Part shown: positions 61,461-64,000 of the stretch, in pieces
Numbering within the stretch: position 1 is the stretch's first letter
How the letters are laid out: every line of letters begins with the position of its first letter
Source of the DNA: Centropus unirufus
Lineage: Eukaryota > Chordata > Aves > Cuculiformes > Centropidae
DNA length: 64,000 nucleotides
NCBI GenBank assembly: GCA_013397695.1
Contig: VYZI01000567.1
Coordinates: 1-64,000, forward strand
Direction: 5' to 3'
Notes under the pieces: generated by a model
What the model was told of the DNA's origin: nothing
Database searches by the model: none
The model's input: only the letters and a program-made list of their open reading frames with translations
Program-made: the position numbers and the translations under genes

Positions 61461-64000
61461 CTAGGAAGGAAGAAAACATGGTTACTCATCAGAAGGCAAC
61501 AGCACTATCTGGACCATGGCACAGCCTCTCCCACTGCCAGCAGTGGAGGTGTCGCAGCTCTGTACGTGTGCTCCTCTGTTCCCCGGTGAATCCACACTCA
61601 CTGCATTGCAGAGTCCCCTAGCATGCCGCAGAAGTGTACCGTGAAGGTAAGGAGTGACAGTTTCAGCCTTAGGAACACAAAACTGCAAACAGCACAGAGC
61701 AGACAACATAGGGGCTCAGCTCTGACCCCTGCTCTGTTCTCCTACCCCACCATCCACAACCCCCAGGATCCATCAAAGTCAGTGGGCATGCTGACATCCC
61801 AGTCATGAAGACTCAGCTTTAGACTCACAGACCATCTGAAGTGAGAAGGGACCCCTAGAGCTCATCTGGTCCAACTCTCCTGCTCTAGCATGGCCACCTA
61901 CAGCCAAATGCCCAGGACCACATCCAGATGGCTTTTGAATACCTCTAAGGATGGAAACACTCTTCACTAGCAGCTACCAAATCCTGCTGTTACAAATAAG
62001 GGTGGGGAATGCCATACTGCTTCTTAAGGATTGATGACGGCATGAATTCTTGCTCTAAGAAGAGGTGGGGGACATCAGAACCTTGCACTGTGCCCCCACT
62101 GTCATGCACATCAGCAAATGGGTTCACACAATTATTCTGGTACCCATCCCACCAACACTAGGTGACAGTTCATTCCTCCAAGCTGGAAAAGCATCATAGT
62201 ACTATGTGAATGGTGGGAATTACGACACACCTCCAGAAAACAGCAATTACCTTGAATTTTGCCGTGCACCTGATTTTGGCAAATCGGTGACCTAAACCAA
62301 GAGCACTGAAAGCAAAGACCTCACACCTGTGCTCCATGGCTCTTTTACAATTATCAATTACATTATATGTCCTCCCTGCAAAAGGAGAGCTGCCCTCTCC
62401 ATCCTTTACAGGCAAAAAAATAAAGCAGGCAGGATTTTGCCAGGTCCATTCAAGCATTCAGACTTGATTCAAACTCACATGGGATGGACACAAAAATGCA
62501 TTGCAAAAAGTGAATCCCATATTACCAATTTTCCACCAGAATTTCTTACACATACTTAGATTTTCCACAATTTTCAACATATACAGACTATTTAAGTATT
62601 TCAGCCCAAAAGGTTCTGGTAAGACAAGTGCTGGAGAAGGTGCAACCTATACTTATATTATTCCCCAACCTATACCTTCTGTCATTTTCAAATATTACTA
62701 AAAACAACTGAGACACTAAAAACTCATAAAAATTTGACCAGATCTGTATAAACTCCCAGACCTCAATCTGTCCATAAAGTGAACAAACTTTTCCCAATGA
62801 GCAGGTTGTTCGTACTTGGTGCACAGCATGGACAGCTGGACATTGCATCCATTCCCCGCACAATGACCAGTTTAGACACCAGATAATCCAAACACAACCA
62901 CATTGCTCTATTTTTTTTCTCTCCTCCAAGGGGTCCACAGATTAGGATTTTAACCTTCAGGATCTGCAAGTTAACATGTTTCTGCACAGAAACAAACTGC
63001 CAGAAATGCACAAAACTCCCCCAAATCACTTATGGAAGCTGAGCTTTTTATTTTAGGCAAATGTGAGCAAAATTTTCTCCCACTGAGCAGATAAATTAGT
63101 TTTCTAAATCCTTAGAAACATCCTCATGCCATGTAATGAAAAAACACATGTGTAGGCCTTTAGAGCTATCACCCATAGCAGAAATACCTCTTCTTGCAGA
63201 CAGATCTATGTCTTTTTCCACTTTCTACATGCATGGAGTATTTGAAGAACAACCTGTCGGCCAGCTACAATAAGATTTTCTAAGAGTGAAGTATTTGCAT
63301 TCAGGGAGGAAAGTGGTAACACATAACCAATTTCAACAAGACAAATCACCAGCAAAGATAGCAAATAGCAAAAATTTAAGATATGCCCAAATTCAGCTTG
63401 GTACAGGACTTCTGTAGAGTTCCTTCTTGAGCCCTGGAATAAAGCACCTAGCAGTTACCTTACATCTCCTCAGCGCATCAGTGTTCTGCTGGTGAGCACA
63501 GGCAGTTCAGCCCTGGCACTAATTCTGGCAATCAATTGCAGCAATGGTTCAGATGGTGAAGGAGGCCAGACAAGTGCAAACTTCCAGGTAGCGGTTGGAT
63601 GCTCCTTCCCAACCCAGGCCGCAGCTCCTGGTTCTCCTAGATGAGGTCCCGATGACCTCTCAGAGACGCTACAAGCATAAGTCAGACTCCACAAAGACGG
63701 CGCCAGGATGAAGTGATAACACGCCTTGTTATTAAGTTGTGAGTCACTACGGTCACTTCAAGACATCCTTTCAGTCCTTGATGACCTGTCTCCATGACCC
63801 CTTTCTGTCTCGACTCACAAAGCAGCAAACGTGTACTGCAGGGTGATTATTAAAATGCTCACAGCACAGTACTGAGACCTAATAATAAGATTTTAAATAA
63901 ACCAGTACTCAAGATCATGGTCAAAAAAACCCCAAACCCTGCATGTATTCACAAAAAGAAGTGATTTTCTGTCAGTTGCCTCAGGACTGCAATTATACCT
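61461..64000 (-). other. CTIF: CTIF intron upstream of exon A (partial)
   Basis: Partial intron running off the right edge. I looked on the minus strand for the preceding CTIF exon, expected to encode the EIEELERFIDSYVLEYQ region and to end in phase 0, and did not find it. One CR1 fragment lies at 61826-61985. The rest is AT-rich unique sequence. Confidence 0.8.
61826..61985 (-). mobile_element. CR1 LINE 3'-end fragment
   Basis: The plus strand reads GACTCACAGACCATCTGAAG, TGAGAAGGGACCCCTAGAGC, TCATCTGGTCCAACTCTCCT and later GATGGCTTTTGAATACCTCT, the complement of a CR1 subfamily tail with a GGACCCCTGGAGGTCATCT motif. Confidence 0.82.

Noticed and set aside
61226..61489. 87-codon minus-strand frame containing TCWAQTSGLPTPLTP
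   Set aside because: It is the shifted frame of exon A; the correct frame reads DMLGTDIWAANTFDSF.
61461..64000. The preceding CTIF exon (EIEELERFIDSYVLEYQ region)
   Set aside because: Searched on the minus strand in all frames by eye. No matching text with a phase-0 donor was found, so it probably lies outside the window.
1..64000. A prokaryotic-style defence, CRISPR or biosynthetic system
   Set aside because: The window is vertebrate intronic DNA with one interrupted gene. No regularly spaced repeats, operons or ribosome-binding sites are present.

Overview
The window looks like a stretch of bird nuclear genome. Its dominant repeat is the avian CR1 LINE, with about 18 fragments, most of them 5'-truncated and ending in the diagnostic 8-bp tail ATTCTATG or its complement. 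There are no recognisable SINEs and no bacterial-style gene organisation. The species cannot be named from the sequence alone.

One protein-coding gene is supported, running right to left on the minus strand: CTIF, the CBP80/20-dependent translation initiation factor. Six internal coding exons were resolved at splice-site level: 61387-61460, 60394-60498, 54783-54858, 28903-28979, 4585-5026 and 2522-2821. All have AG acceptors and GT donors and consistent phases. They join into an open 358-codon frame (1074 nt) that corresponds to roughly residues 85 to 440 of the approximately 600-residue human protein, as recalled. The first ~84 codons, the start codon and the promoter lie beyond position 64000. 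The C-terminal part of the MIF4G domain, the stop codon and the 3' UTR lie below position 1. The product acts in the first (pioneer) round of translation on mRNAs still carrying the nuclear cap-binding complex.

Layout: 1-2521 is intron with two CR1 copies. The two exons at 2522-5026 carry the MIF4G start and the Gln/His-rich linker. A 23.9-kb intron (5027-28902) follows, then a 77-nt basic exon, then a 25.8-kb intron (28980-54782). The last ~9 kb holds three short N-terminal exons with two CR1 copies between them and one upstream. Other non-coding features are an assembly gap inside a CCCAA array, a second gap in an A-rich tract, an old palindromic interspersed repeat, a small tandem duplication, simple repeats, and a compact cluster of promoter/enhancer-like motifs near 31.2 kb.

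No second gene, RNA gene, intact mobile element or novel multi-gene system could be supported. Almost all of the longer open frames outside the six exons are either CR1 reverse-transcriptase remnants or chance frames in introns.
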